Assembly (NCBI GenBank): GCA_024691625.1
Contig: JAILNL010000074.1
Location: 1 to 9,515, forward strand
Origin: Schwartzia sp. (in: firmicutes)
GTDB lineage: Bacteria > Bacillota > Negativicutes > Selenomonadales > Selenomonadaceae
DNA length: 9,515 nt
Direction of reading: 5' to 3'
The position numbers and the translations under genes are program-made. Position 1 is the first letter of the stretch, and every line of letters begins with the position of its first letter. Of this stretch, positions 1 to 5,609 are shown piece by piece. The notes under the pieces were generated by a model, which was not told the DNA's origin, ran no database searches, and worked only from the letters and a program-made list of their open reading frames with translations.

Positions 1-2
1 AC

Positions 3-44
3 AAAAATCCCGTCCCTGTAACAAAAATTGTTACAGGGACGGGA
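3..44 (-). terminator. Regulated terminator of the glycine T-box
   Basis: A perfect 15-bp stem (8-22 with 30-44) encloses a 7-nt loop and is followed on the minus strand by TTTTT (7-3). Its 5' arm contains the bases that pair with the T-box, so this is the conditional terminator and not the end of an operon. Confidence 0.95.
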
Positions 45-189
45 TATAATCTCGCGGTTCCACCCTGCTTGGCCCTAAGGCCCGCCTTCATCTTTTATAC
101 TATTATGCTCAGAAGTGCCTTCGGCGCTTTTGACTGCCTCCCACCGCCGCAGTCTCGCTGAGATGCGCTTACTCCTCTTCATCATCGCT
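3..189 (-). promoter_or_regulatory. Glycine-specific T-box leader (riboswitch) for a gene beyond the left edge
   Basis: Read on the minus strand, this leader carries the T-box sequence AGGGTGGAACCGCG at 66-53. The Stem I apical region (a GACTGC/GCAGTC stem around GGCGGTGGGAG) comes first. A specifier loop then reads GAAGGCACTTCTGAGC, with GGC (glycine) at 119-117. This closely resembles the Bacillus subtilis glyQS leader as I remember it. CAGGG in the T-box can pair with CCCTG in the 5' arm of the terminator at 8-44, which is the standard antiterminator. Uncharged tRNA-Gly would stabilise the antiterminator and allow transcription of a glycyl-tRNA synthetase gene, expected just left of position 1. 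The 5' end is placed about 7 nt below the -10 box and is approximate. The T-box class is very secure; the glycine identity is strong but rests on the specifier position. Confidence 0.95.
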
Positions 190-195
190 TTACAT

Positions 196-224
196 AGTCT
201 AGCAAATTGATTCTTCATTGTCAA
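196..224 (-). promoter_or_regulatory. Promoter of the T-box-controlled (glycyl-tRNA synthetase) transcript
   Basis: The minus strand shows TTGACA (224-219), a 17-nt spacer and TAGACT (201-196). The start would be near 189, just before the conserved T-box Stem I. It lies directly after the rpsT terminator, so the synthetase transcript is independent of rpsT. Confidence 0.9.
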
Positions 225-230
225 CGCAAG

Positions 231-260
231 AAAAAAAGCCCGTACATTTCTGTACGGGCT
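231..260 (-). terminator. Terminator of rpsT
   Basis: A perfect 10-bp stem (237-246 with 251-260) with a 4-nt loop is followed on the minus strand by six T residues (236-231). It begins 20 nt after the rpsT stop codon. Confidence 0.95.
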
Positions 261-280
261 CGTTATCTCGTCCTATGCGA

Positions 281-547
281 TTACTTCGCAAGAGCGTTGA
301 CTTTCTGAGCCAGCGCCGACTTTTTGCGGGCTGCAGTATTCTTATGGAATACATTGTTTGCAGCAGCCTGGTCGATCGTCTTGCAAGCCGTCTGAAGGAG
401 GGATTTCGCCTCGTCCGCATTACCAGCAGCGATAGCGTCAACCACCTGACGGGAAGCCTTCTTTACACGCGTTTTCTCAGCGACGTTCTTTGCATGGCGT
501 TTCGCATCGGTTTTAACACTCAGAATGGATGCTTTGATGTTTGGCAA
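281..547 (-). CDS. rpsT: 30S ribosomal protein S20 (bS20)
   Basis: This 88-residue basic protein binds 16S rRNA in the body of the small ribosomal subunit and helps early assembly. The N-terminus MPNIKAS...VKTDAKRHAKN and the C-terminus with KNTAARKKSALAQKVNAL match the S20 family, and length and charge fit an all-helical S20. I start it at TTG (547). That codon sits 5 nt after AAGGGGGTGA, a near-complete anti-SD complement, and gives the family's MPNIK start. A GTG at 556 would add three residues, but it lies inside the Shine-Dalgarno sequence. A weak start codon behind a strong SD is known in other rpsT genes and can matter for autoregulation; that part is inference. The gene appears monocistronic, with its own promoter (647-675) and terminator (231-260). 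Confidence 0.97.
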   Translation of the reverse strand: MPNIKASILSVKTDAKRHAKNVAEKTRVKKASRQVVDAIAAGNADEAKSLLQTACKTIDQAAANNVFHKNTAARKKSALAQKVNALAK

Positions 548-592
548 ATAATTCACCCCCTTGACATTTACTCACGAATCTAGCGAATCAAA

Positions 593-614
593 TCCGCCGG
601 TCCGAACCGGCAGA
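593..614 (-). other. Stem-loop in the rpsT 5' untranslated leader
   Basis: On the minus strand a 9-bp stem including one U-G pair closes a TCGG tetraloop about 45 nt before the start codon. It is stable and has no U-run, so it is not a terminator. It could bind S20 for feedback or stabilise the messenger; the sequence alone does not decide. Confidence 0.5.
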
Positions 615-646
615 CGTATGTCGCCTAACCAGTTTGTTACCGTAAT

Positions 647-675
647 ATTGTAGCACGCACTATATGAAAAAGCAA
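647..675 (-). promoter_or_regulatory. Promoter of rpsT
   Basis: The minus strand shows TTGCTT (675-670), a 17-nt spacer and TACAAT (652-647). Predicted start is near 640, giving a leader of about 93 nt that contains the 593-614 hairpin. The sequence upstream of the -35 is A/T-rich and could act as an UP element. Confidence 0.75.
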
Positions 676-811
676 CTGAAATTACTATGATTACCGAAAC
701 TATTTTTTCGTAATGCATTCATTCTACCATCAAATCTTAAAAACACAATATTTTTTGATTGAAAGCATGCTTTGCATATTACGTAAAATCAAAATTTATT
801 TTTTTATCTGC
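676..811. other. A/T-rich spacer between panD and rpsT with an inverted repeat
   Basis: I find no gene here. The stretch is strongly A/T-rich. It holds TTTTGATT (753-760) and AATCAAAA (787-794) as an 8-bp inverted repeat. Between the arms lies the perfect palindrome AAAGCATGCTTT (762-773). It may be an operator, a weak cruciform or simply low-complexity spacer. With the rpsT leader and the panD terminator it fills the roughly 320-base gap between the two genes. Confidence 0.4.
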
Positions 812-852
812 AAAGAAAAGCGGCACGCAGGCTGATTCTGCGTACCGCTTTT
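812..852 (-). terminator. Terminator of panD
   Basis: A long stem (816-830 with 838-852, one mismatch, 7-nt loop) begins 16 nt after the panD stop. Its 3' arm ends in CTTTT, followed on the minus strand by CTTTG. It marks the end of the pantothenate set. The stem also has A/T ends in the other direction, so it could work both ways. Confidence 0.85.
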
Positions 853-867
853 CTATACCGTCATTTT

Positions 868-1251
868 TCAGCCGATTTCCCCTGCGTGTTCCACGCGGCG
901 TACTTCTACGGCTTTATTTTTTTCATCGACCATGACGACTGTCGGCTTATATGCTTTTGCCTCGGCCTCATCCATCCATGCGTATGCCATGATGATGACC
1001 GTGTCGCCCGGCTGCACAAGACGCGCTGCCGCACCGTTCAGACAGATAACACCGGAATCCTTCGGTCCCGGAATAACATACGTCTCAAGACGTGAACCGT
1101 TGTTGTTGTCTACTACCTGGACGCGTTCATTCGGAAGGATATGTGCTTTTTCCATGAGTGCTTCATCAATGGTGATGCTTCCCATGTACTCAAGGTTTGC
1201 CTCCGTAACCGTCGCACGATGAATTTTCGACTTGAACAGATTTAAAAACAT
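868..1251 (-). CDS. panD: Aspartate 1-decarboxylase (pyruvoyl enzyme)
   Basis: This 127-residue cytosolic enzyme converts L-aspartate to beta-alanine and CO2, supplying the beta-alanine half of pantothenate. The family cleaves itself between Gly24 and Ser25 to create the pyruvoyl cofactor. Here Gly24-Ser25 (YMGSITID) is intact, giving a short beta and a longer alpha chain. Arg54, Thr57 and Tyr58 (SRLETY), Asn72 and the NGAAAR stretch are also conserved, at the same numbering as E. coli PanD. The start at 1251 has GGAGG 9 nt upstream and gives the family N-terminus [11 protein letters not shown]. It follows panC after a 168-nt spacer with three hairpins and ends in its own terminator. It may be read through from panC or use a weak promoter; a TATAAT at 1286-1281 lacks a good -35. 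Confidence 0.98.
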   Translation of the reverse strand: MFLNLFKSKIHRATVTEANLEYMGSITIDEALMEKAHILPNERVQVVDNNNGSRLETYVIPGPKDSGVICLNGAAARLVQPGDTVIIMAYAWMDEAEAKAYKPTVVMVDEKNKAVEVRRVEHAGEIG

Positions 1252-1300
1252 CCGTTATTTCCTCCAGACTGTATAGAATAATTATAACGCCTTCGTTCCG

Positions 1301-1404
1301 GTTTTGCCGTAGGCAAAACTTCCTCTGTCAGCGTTTCAACGAGGCGAGAGATATGCTCGCCTCCTGTTATTTGTCCATTACCCCCACTTATAGAAGTTGG
1401 GGGG
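1301..1404. repeat. Cluster of three palindromes between panC and panD
   Basis: Three hairpins sit in the 154-nt stretch between the panC stop and the panD ribosome-binding site. The first is GTTTTGCC/GGCAAAAC (1301-1308 with 1312-1319, perfect 8 bp). The second is GAGGCGAG/CTCGCCTC (1341-1348 with 1356-1363, perfect 8 bp). The third is CCCCCACTT against AAGTTGGGGG (1381-1403, one bulge). None is followed by a convincing U-run on the minus strand, so they do not look like simple terminators. Consecutive palindromes of this kind are typical of REP-like or MITE-like intergenic repeats, or of mRNA processing sites. I cannot test copy number from one window. Confidence 0.55.
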
Positions 1405-1419
1405 ACATCTTTTGCCGAG

Positions 1420-2265
1420 TTACTTCAAAATGACATTATCAATCAGACGCGTTTTGCCGATGCGGACGGCAATAGCAAGCAGCGCTTCTCCATCGACTGT
1501 TTCGATAGGTTCAAGTGCCGGGAAGGAATATACCTTCACATAATCAATAGATGCCATAGGCTCCGACTGAATTTTTTCCGTGACGATTTCTTCGATTCTG
1601 CGGGCGTTCTTTTCTCCGCCATCGAATGCTTTCTGTCCTTCTTTGAGGCTCTGGCTTAAAATCAGCGCAGCCGCAGCCTCTTTTTCTGACAGGTAGCGGT
1701 TGCGGGAGCTTCTCGCAAGACCGCTAGTTTCACGGACGATAGGAACCATCGTGATTTCAACAGGCAGATTGAGGTCTTCAACAAAGCGTTTGACGACGAC
1801 GACCTGCTGCGCATCCTTCTGCCCGAAGAATGCTTTATCTGCGCGGGAGAGGTTCATGAGCTTCGTAACGACTGTGGCAACACCGCGGAAATGAATCGGA
1901 CGCTGTGCGCCGCAGAGACGGTGCGTGAACTCGCCTTCGACATTAACGTACGTGCAGAAACCGTCCGGATACATTTCCTCCGGCTCGGGATGAAATACTG
2001 CATCTACAGGAACAGTTTCGAGTTTTTTGCAATCTTCCACGAACTGACGCGGATATGCGTCAAAGTCCTCGTTCGGACCGAACTGCGTCGGGTTGACGAA
2101 TACGGAAGCAATAACGATATCGCAAGCCTCGCGTGCAGCGCGCATGAGCGTCAGATGTCCTTCATGCAGGCAGCCCATGGTAGGAACGAGACCAATCGTT
2201 TTTCCCTGTGCTTTTATCTCTTTTGTATATTCCTGAATTTCTTTGACCGTACGTAATACCTTCAT
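1420..2265 (-). CDS. panC: Pantothenate synthetase (pantoate--beta-alanine ligase)
   Basis: This 281-residue cytosolic enzyme joins pantoate and beta-alanine with ATP, via pantoyl-adenylate, to give pantothenate, AMP and PPi. It belongs to the nucleotidyltransferase superfamily with a Rossmann fold. The HIGH-type motif is PTMGCLHEGH (residues 28-37). VFVNPTQFGPNEDFDAYPR (about 55-73), FGQKD (147-151) and the KMSKS-like SSRNRYLS (186-193) are all present, and the length matches the family. I start at ATG 2265, with AAAAGGGG about 10 nt upstream and the family-like N-terminus MKVLRTVKEI. An in-frame ATG at 2313 overlaps the stop of the upstream carrier gene as ATGA and would add 16 residues without family similarity. 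It could still serve for translational coupling. The gene follows the carrier by 44 nt, so the two are almost certainly cotranscribed. Confidence 0.98.
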   Translation of the reverse strand: MKVLRTVKEIQEYTKEIKAQGKTIGLVPTMGCLHEGHLTLMRAAREACDIVIASVFVNPTQFGPNEDFDAYPRQFVEDCKKLETVPVDAVFHPEPEEMYPDGFCTYVNVEGEFTHRLCGAQRPIHFRGVATVVTKLMNLSRADKAFFGQKDAQQVVVVKRFVEDLNLPVEITMVPIVRETSGLARSSRNRYLSEKEAAAALILSQSLKEGQKAFDGGEKNARRIEEIVTEKIQSEPMASIDYVKVYSFPALEPIETVDGEALLAIAVRIGKTRLIDNVILK

Positions 2266-2309
2266 TTTAGAATGACCCCTTTTGATTTTTTCACTTTGCT
2301 GCGTGACTT

Positions 2310-3260
2310 TCATACTGCTTTGGCCGTTACGGCCTGCTCCTCACGCTCATCTTTGCGCGTGTAATAGTTGGCAACAATGGAGCCCGAGATGTTGTGCCAT
2401 ACACTGAATATAGCACCCGGGATAGCAGCTGCCGGACTGAAGTACATCAGTGCCAGCGAAGCAGCAAGACCGGAGTTCTGCATACCGACCTCAATTGAAA
2501 GCGAGCGGACCTTTGGCTCGGAGAGATGGAATATTCTTCCGAATACATACCCGCAGAAAAGGCCGAGCGCGTTATGACAGACAACCACGCCTGCGATAAG
2601 AAGGCCGTGTGTAAGGAGCTTCGAAGAGGAAAGCGCAACAACGCCGCCTACGAGAAGCACAATAGTGATGACGGAAACCAGCGGCAGTACAGGCATTACG
2701 CGTTTAACAAATCCGCCGCAGAACTCGTTCATCAGAAGTCCGAGAATAACCGGTGCCAAAACCATCTGTGCGATGGAAATCATCATTTTTGTGAGTGAAA
2801 TATCTACCCATGCTCCTGCAAGGAACCACGTTACGAACGGTGTAACGATAGGAGCAAGGAGTGTTGTCGTCATGGTCATTGCAACGGAAAGAGCAACGTC
2901 ACCCTTTGCAAGGTATGCAATAACGTTTGATGCCGTACCGCCCGGGCATGTTCCTACGAGCACTACGCCGATTGCAAGCTCCGGCGGAAGATTGAATGCT
3001 TTTACCAAAACCCATGCTGCAGCCGGCATGATTGTGAACTGTGCAAGCGCCCCGATACCTACTTCCCACGGGCGTTTCGCCAGCATACGAAAATCTTCGA
3101 ATTTCAGCGTCATACCCATACCGAACATGACGATTCCCAGCATGATAGATACCCACGGCCCGACCCATGTCAGAGAAGGCGGATAAACGACTGCAAGGAC
3201 AGATACCAGTATTACCAGTACTGCCATGTTGTCTACCATAAGCTTACAAAATTTTTTCAC
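2310..3260 (-). CDS. panS: Bile acid:sodium symporter family carrier, probably a PanS-like pantothenate-precursor transporter
   Basis: This 316-residue inner-membrane protein has about nine to ten hydrophobic segments and belongs to the BASS/BART carrier superfamily. The two Na+-site and crossover signatures are clear: GTCPGGTASNVIAYLAKGD (103-121) and EVGMQNSGLAASLA (257-270). FSVWHNISGS (285-294) and MFGMGMTL (45-52) add support. Many such proteins are annotated as bile acid symporters, but the family also carries other organic anions. Salmonella PanS, a BASS-type protein, moves a pantothenate precursor. Position directly before panC and panD favours that role here; the substrate is inferred, not shown. 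I start at GTG 3260, 8 nt after GGAGG. Reading the frame back to 3491 would translate through the leader's terminator and gives no family similarity. The C-terminus is a charged cytoplasmic tail. Expression is probably controlled by the leader at 3261-3443. Confidence 0.85.
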   Translation of the reverse strand: MKKFCKLMVDNMAVLVILVSVLAVVYPPSLTWVGPWVSIMLGIVMFGMGMTLKFEDFRMLAKRPWEVGIGALAQFTIMPAAAWVLVKAFNLPPELAIGVVLVGTCPGGTASNVIAYLAKGDVALSVAMTMTTTLLAPIVTPFVTWFLAGAWVDISLTKMMISIAQMVLAPVILGLLMNEFCGGFVKRVMPVLPLVSVITIVLLVGGVVALSSSKLLTHGLLIAGVVVCHNALGLFCGYVFGRIFHLSEPKVRSLSIEVGMQNSGLAASLALMYFSPAAAIPGAIFSVWHNISGSIVANYYTRKDEREEQAVTAKAV

Positions 3261-3295
3261 GGAAAATCCCTCCACTTTTTCCTTGGGAGTCCCAC

Positions 3296-3329
3296 AAAAA
3301 AGCGCCTTCCGGCAATGACCGAAAGGCGC
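3296..3329 (-). terminator. Leader terminator (attenuator) upstream of the PanS-like gene
   Basis: On the minus strand an 11-bp stem (3302-3312 with 3319-3329, including one G-U pair) with a 6-nt loop is followed by TTTTTT (3301-3296). It lies downstream of a good promoter (3450-3478) and 36 nt before the carrier's start codon, with no gene between. It therefore ends transcription before the coding region, as in attenuation. Confidence 0.85.
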
Positions 3330-3443
3330 AGAAATATCTCCAATGGTGTGATTCTCTGTCTCGGTCACATGATCCAAGCAGTCGTTTTGTTGTGAGTTGA
3401 GTGTGTTTTGTATAACTCCCAAATGAGATGTTATCAATACCCG
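3330..3443 (-). promoter_or_regulatory. Candidate riboswitch or attenuation leader controlling the pantothenate set
   Basis: The leader folds into two hairpins that each carry one unpaired A on the minus strand. The first is ATAAC-(A)-TCTC with GGGA-GTTAT (3434-3412). The second is CTGCTTGG with CCGAG-(A)-CAG (3381-3374 with 3364-3356; 9-nt loop). TGACCGA (3367-3361) can instead pair over 7 bp with TCGGTCA (3322-3316) in the upper part of the terminator. The second hairpin and this antiterminator are therefore mutually exclusive. It has no T-box sequence, and I do not recognise a common riboswitch. A conserved RNA called the pan motif is known upstream of pantothenate genes and is built on hairpins with bulged adenines. 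A relation is possible but not verified by me. Confidence 0.55.
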
Positions 3444-3449
3444 TGGCTT

Positions 3450-3478
3450 AGAATAGCATATTTCATTCGTAATTGCAA
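3450..3478 (-). promoter_or_regulatory. Promoter of the panS-like/panC/panD set
   Basis: The minus strand shows TTGCAA (3478-3473), a 17-nt spacer and TATTCT (3455-3450). Predicted start is near 3443, giving a leader of about 180 nt. The -35 box begins immediately after the htpG terminator stem. Confidence 0.8.
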
Positions 3479-3507
3479 GAAAACTCTGCACAAAAGGCAG
3501 AGTTTTC
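3479..3507 (-). terminator. Terminator of htpG
   Basis: A perfect 11-bp stem (3479-3489 with 3497-3507) with a 7-nt loop has a U-rich 3' arm, GTTTTC, followed by TTGCAATT. It lies about 30 nt after the htpG stop. Its tail doubles as the -35 region of the next promoter. Confidence 0.85.
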
Positions 3508-3538
3508 TATACATCACGCTATACGATTTTCGTTCTGT

Positions 3539-5494
3539 TCACTTAGCCATGAGTTTTGCGACTTTGTTCGCGAAGGCTACAGGGTCATCAGGCATGATGC
3601 CCTCGATAAGGAGTGCCTGCGTATAGAGCATATCGCAGTAGTCCTTGAATTCCTGATTGTCCTTTCCTGCTGCATGAAGCTGCTGCAGGCGTCCGAAAAG
3701 GTCATGCTTAGGATTGATTTCAAGGATACGTTTTGCCTTGAACATCGGGTTGTCCATGTCGGAAAAGGTCTGCTCCATGGAGAGGGACGGGCCTTCTGCG
3801 GAAGCGACAAGACATACAGCACCGGATTTCAGGCGGCTGGATACTTTGACCTCGCCTACCTTGTCTCCGAGAACTTCTTTGATGTCCTTCATGAGGTCGC
3901 CGTTTTCTTTAGCGATGTTTTCGGTTTCCTTTTTCTCCTGCTCGGATTCAGCATCACCGAGGTCAAGCTCGCCACGGCTGATGGACTGGAATTCCTTGCC
4001 GTCGTATTCATGCAGCGCCTCAATGCAGAATTCATCAACCGGGTCAGTAAGGTACAGAACCTCGATACCCTTTTCCCGCAGAAGCTCCATCTGCGGCAGT
4101 TCGTTGATGATAGCCTTGTCTTTGCCTGTTGCGAAGAAAATCTTCTTCTGGCTCTCAGGCATACGCTCTTTATATTCCTTGAGCGATGCCAGCTTGCTTT
4201 CCTTAGATGTCTCGAAAAGGAGAAGGTCTTTAAGCTTGTCCTTTGTATCTCCGCCGCTGTAGATGCTGCCGTAAACGCCGATTTTAAGGGATTTTCCGAA
4301 CTTACCCCAAAATTCCTCGTATTTCTCTCGCTCTTTTTCGAGCATCTTTGCGAGTGTTTTGAGAACTGTCTTTTCAAGGTTCTTGCCGATAACCTTGAGC
4401 TCACGGCTCTGCTGAAGAAGCTCACGGGAGATGTTCAGCGAGAGGTCCGGAGAGTCAACGAGGCCCTTGATAAAGCGCAGGTAATCCGGGAGAAGGTCCT
4501 TGCATTTATCCATGATGAATACGTGACGGGAATAAAGCTGCAGGCCCGGCTCGTAATCAGCATGGTAGAGGTTGAACGGCGCGCTGCCCGGAATAAACAT
4601 AAGAGCAGTAAATTCAACAGCACCCTCTGCGTTCACATGGAAAATCTCCATCGGGTTTTCCCATTCGCGGAACTGGTTCTTATAGAATTCGTTGTATTCG
4701 TCCTGAGAAATATCGCTCTTGCCTTTGGTCCAGAGCGGCTGCATGGAGTTCAGCGTGCGGATTTCAACTTTTTTCTCAGGTTTTGAGTCAGGAATGATTT
4801 TTCCTTCTGCGTCACGGGGCATTTCCTCCGTCTCCCAGTTCATCTTAATCGGGTAACGGACATAATCGGAGTATTTCTTTACGAGACGCTCCAGCGTGTA
4901 CTGGTCTTCGTAGTTTTCCTCTGTGGAATCGCCAAAGAAATCTTTTCCGAGGAAAAGCGTAATGGACGTGCCGCGCTTCTCCTTCTCGCATTCCTCTGTC
5001 GTGAATGAACCACTGCCATCGGACTCCCAGCGTACAGCCTGCTTTTCTCCTGCCTTGCGTGTGGTGATGACAACCTTATCAGCCACCATGAATGCAGAAT
5101 AGAAGCCTACACCGAACTGACCGATCATATCTTTGTCATTTACTGCGGAGTCGGATTCCTTTGCTTCCTTCAGCTTTTCGAGGAATGCTTTTGTACCGGA
5201 TTTTGCGATAGTACCGATATTTTCGATCACTTCCTCAAGTGTCATACCGATACCGTTATCAGAGATTGTCAGAGTGTGGCTTTCCTTGTCAGGTACAAGG
5301 AAAATCTCATAAGATTCGTCTCCTTCAAGAAGCTCTCGGTTCGTCAGCGCCTCAAAATGCACCTTGTCGATTGCGTCCGAAGCGTTGGAAATGAGCTCGC
5401 GCAGGAAGATCTCATGATTCGTATAAATGGAATGAACCATAAGGTCCAACAGTTGTTTTGTTTCTGCTTGAAATTCGTGTTTTTTCTTTGCCAT
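3539..5494 (-). CDS. htpG: Molecular chaperone HtpG (bacterial Hsp90)
   Basis: This 651-residue cytosolic homodimeric ATPase chaperone remodels client proteins. The N-terminal GHKL ATP-binding domain shows Glu33 and Asn37 in RELISNASDAIDK (32-44), DNGIGM (79-84), the lid glycine motif GQFGVGFYSAFM (125-136) and RGTSITL (174-180). The middle domain has NISRELLQ (354-361) with the catalytic-loop arginine. The C-terminal dimerisation domain runs from about 530 to the end, with LYTQALLIEG near the terminus. Length is slightly above the usual 620-630 residues. I start at ATG 5494, 10 nt after GGGAG, giving MAKKKHEFQAETKQLL. The longer frame to 5515 puts the SD inside the gene. It is monocistronic with its own promoter and terminator. 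I see no CIRCE element, so HrcA control is not supported. Confidence 0.99.
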   Translation of the reverse strand: MAKKKHEFQAETKQLLDLMVHSIYTNHEIFLRELISNASDAIDKVHFEALTNRELLEGDESYEIFLVPDKESHTLTISDNGIGMTLEEVIENIGTIAKSGTKAFLEKLKEAKESDSAVNDKDMIGQFGVGFYSAFMVADKVVITTRKAGEKQAVRWESDGSGSFTTEECEKEKRGTSITLFLGKDFFGDSTEENYEDQYTLERLVKKYSDYVRYPIKMNWETEEMPRDAEGKIIPDSKPEKKVEIRTLNSMQPLWTKGKSDISQDEYNEFYKNQFREWENPMEIFHVNAEGAVEFTALMFIPGSAPFNLYHADYEPGLQLYSRHVFIMDKCKDLLPDYLRFIKGLVDSPDLSLNISRELLQQSRELKVIGKNLEKTVLKTLAKMLEKEREKYEEFWGKFGKSLKIGVYGSIYSGGDTKDKLKDLLLFETSKESKLASLKEYKERMPESQKKIFFATGKDKAIINELPQMELLREKGIEVLYLTDPVDEFCIEALHEYDGKEFQSISRGELDLGDAESEQEKKETENIAKENGDLMKDIKEVLGDKVGEVKVSSRLKSGAVCLVASAEGPSLSMEQTFSDMDNPMFKAKRILEINPKHDLFGRLQQLHAAGKDNQEFKDYCDMLYTQALLIEGIMPDDPVAFANKVAKLMAK

Positions 5495-5538
5495 TGGGTT
5501 ATTGCTCCCTTTCATAAAAATTTCGAATCACAAAGAAA

Positions 5539-5557
5539 GAGGCACCATCGGCGCCTC
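5539..5557 (-). terminator. Hairpin with U-rich tail between the ATPase operon and htpG
   Basis: An 8-bp stem (5539-5546 with 5550-5557, one G-U on the minus strand, 3-nt loop) is followed by TTTCTTTG. It is the only terminator candidate for the upstream ATPase operon, whose stop is about 50 nt away. It lies downstream of the htpG promoter, so it also sits in the htpG leader and may attenuate that gene. In the plus direction it is followed by ATCTCTTTTT. Confidence 0.6.
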
Positions 5558-5577
5558 ATCTCTTTTTGCATGCTTCT

Positions 5578-5605
5578 ATTATATTACAGTTTTTGAAAAA
5601 GTCAA
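5578..5605 (-). promoter_or_regulatory. Promoter of htpG
   Basis: The minus strand shows TTGACT (5605-5600), a 16-nt spacer and a perfect TATAAT (5583-5578). The start would be near 5571, giving a leader of about 77 nt that includes the 5539-5557 hairpin. The -35 lies just past the ATPase stop codon. Confidence 0.85.
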
Positions 5606-5609
5606 ATGG

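Noticed and set aside
1281..1310. Separate promoter for panD
   Set aside because: A TATAAT is present at 1286-1281 on the minus strand, but no acceptable -35 or extended -10 accompanies it, so I do not list it as a feature.
2266..2313. Longer PanC start at ATG 2313
   Set aside because: The added 16 residues are not PanC-like, and a good GGGG ribosome-binding site precedes ATG 2265. The ATGA overlap leaves a small doubt, noted in the panC entry.
3296..3443. T-box or S-adenosylmethionine/THF-type riboswitch in the carrier leader
   Set aside because: The leader has no AGGGTGGNACCGCG core and none of the conserved cores I know for the common riboswitches, so only an unassigned attenuator is claimed.
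3261..3491. N-terminal extension of the BASS carrier by 77 residues
   Set aside because: The extension would translate through the leader terminator and reach into the htpG terminator, has no homologous sequence, and bypasses the strong GGAGG just before GTG 3260.
3473..4786. A 437-codon plus-strand open frame opposite htpG
   Set aside because: It lies almost wholly antisense to a certain htpG, has no Shine-Dalgarno or protein family character, and shows the low-complexity Phe/Leu/Cys-rich look of an antisense shadow.
5495..5560. CIRCE (HrcA) element at htpG
   Set aside because: I looked for TTAGCACTC-N9-GAGTGCTAA and found none; the hairpin present is a GC-rich terminator-like stem.
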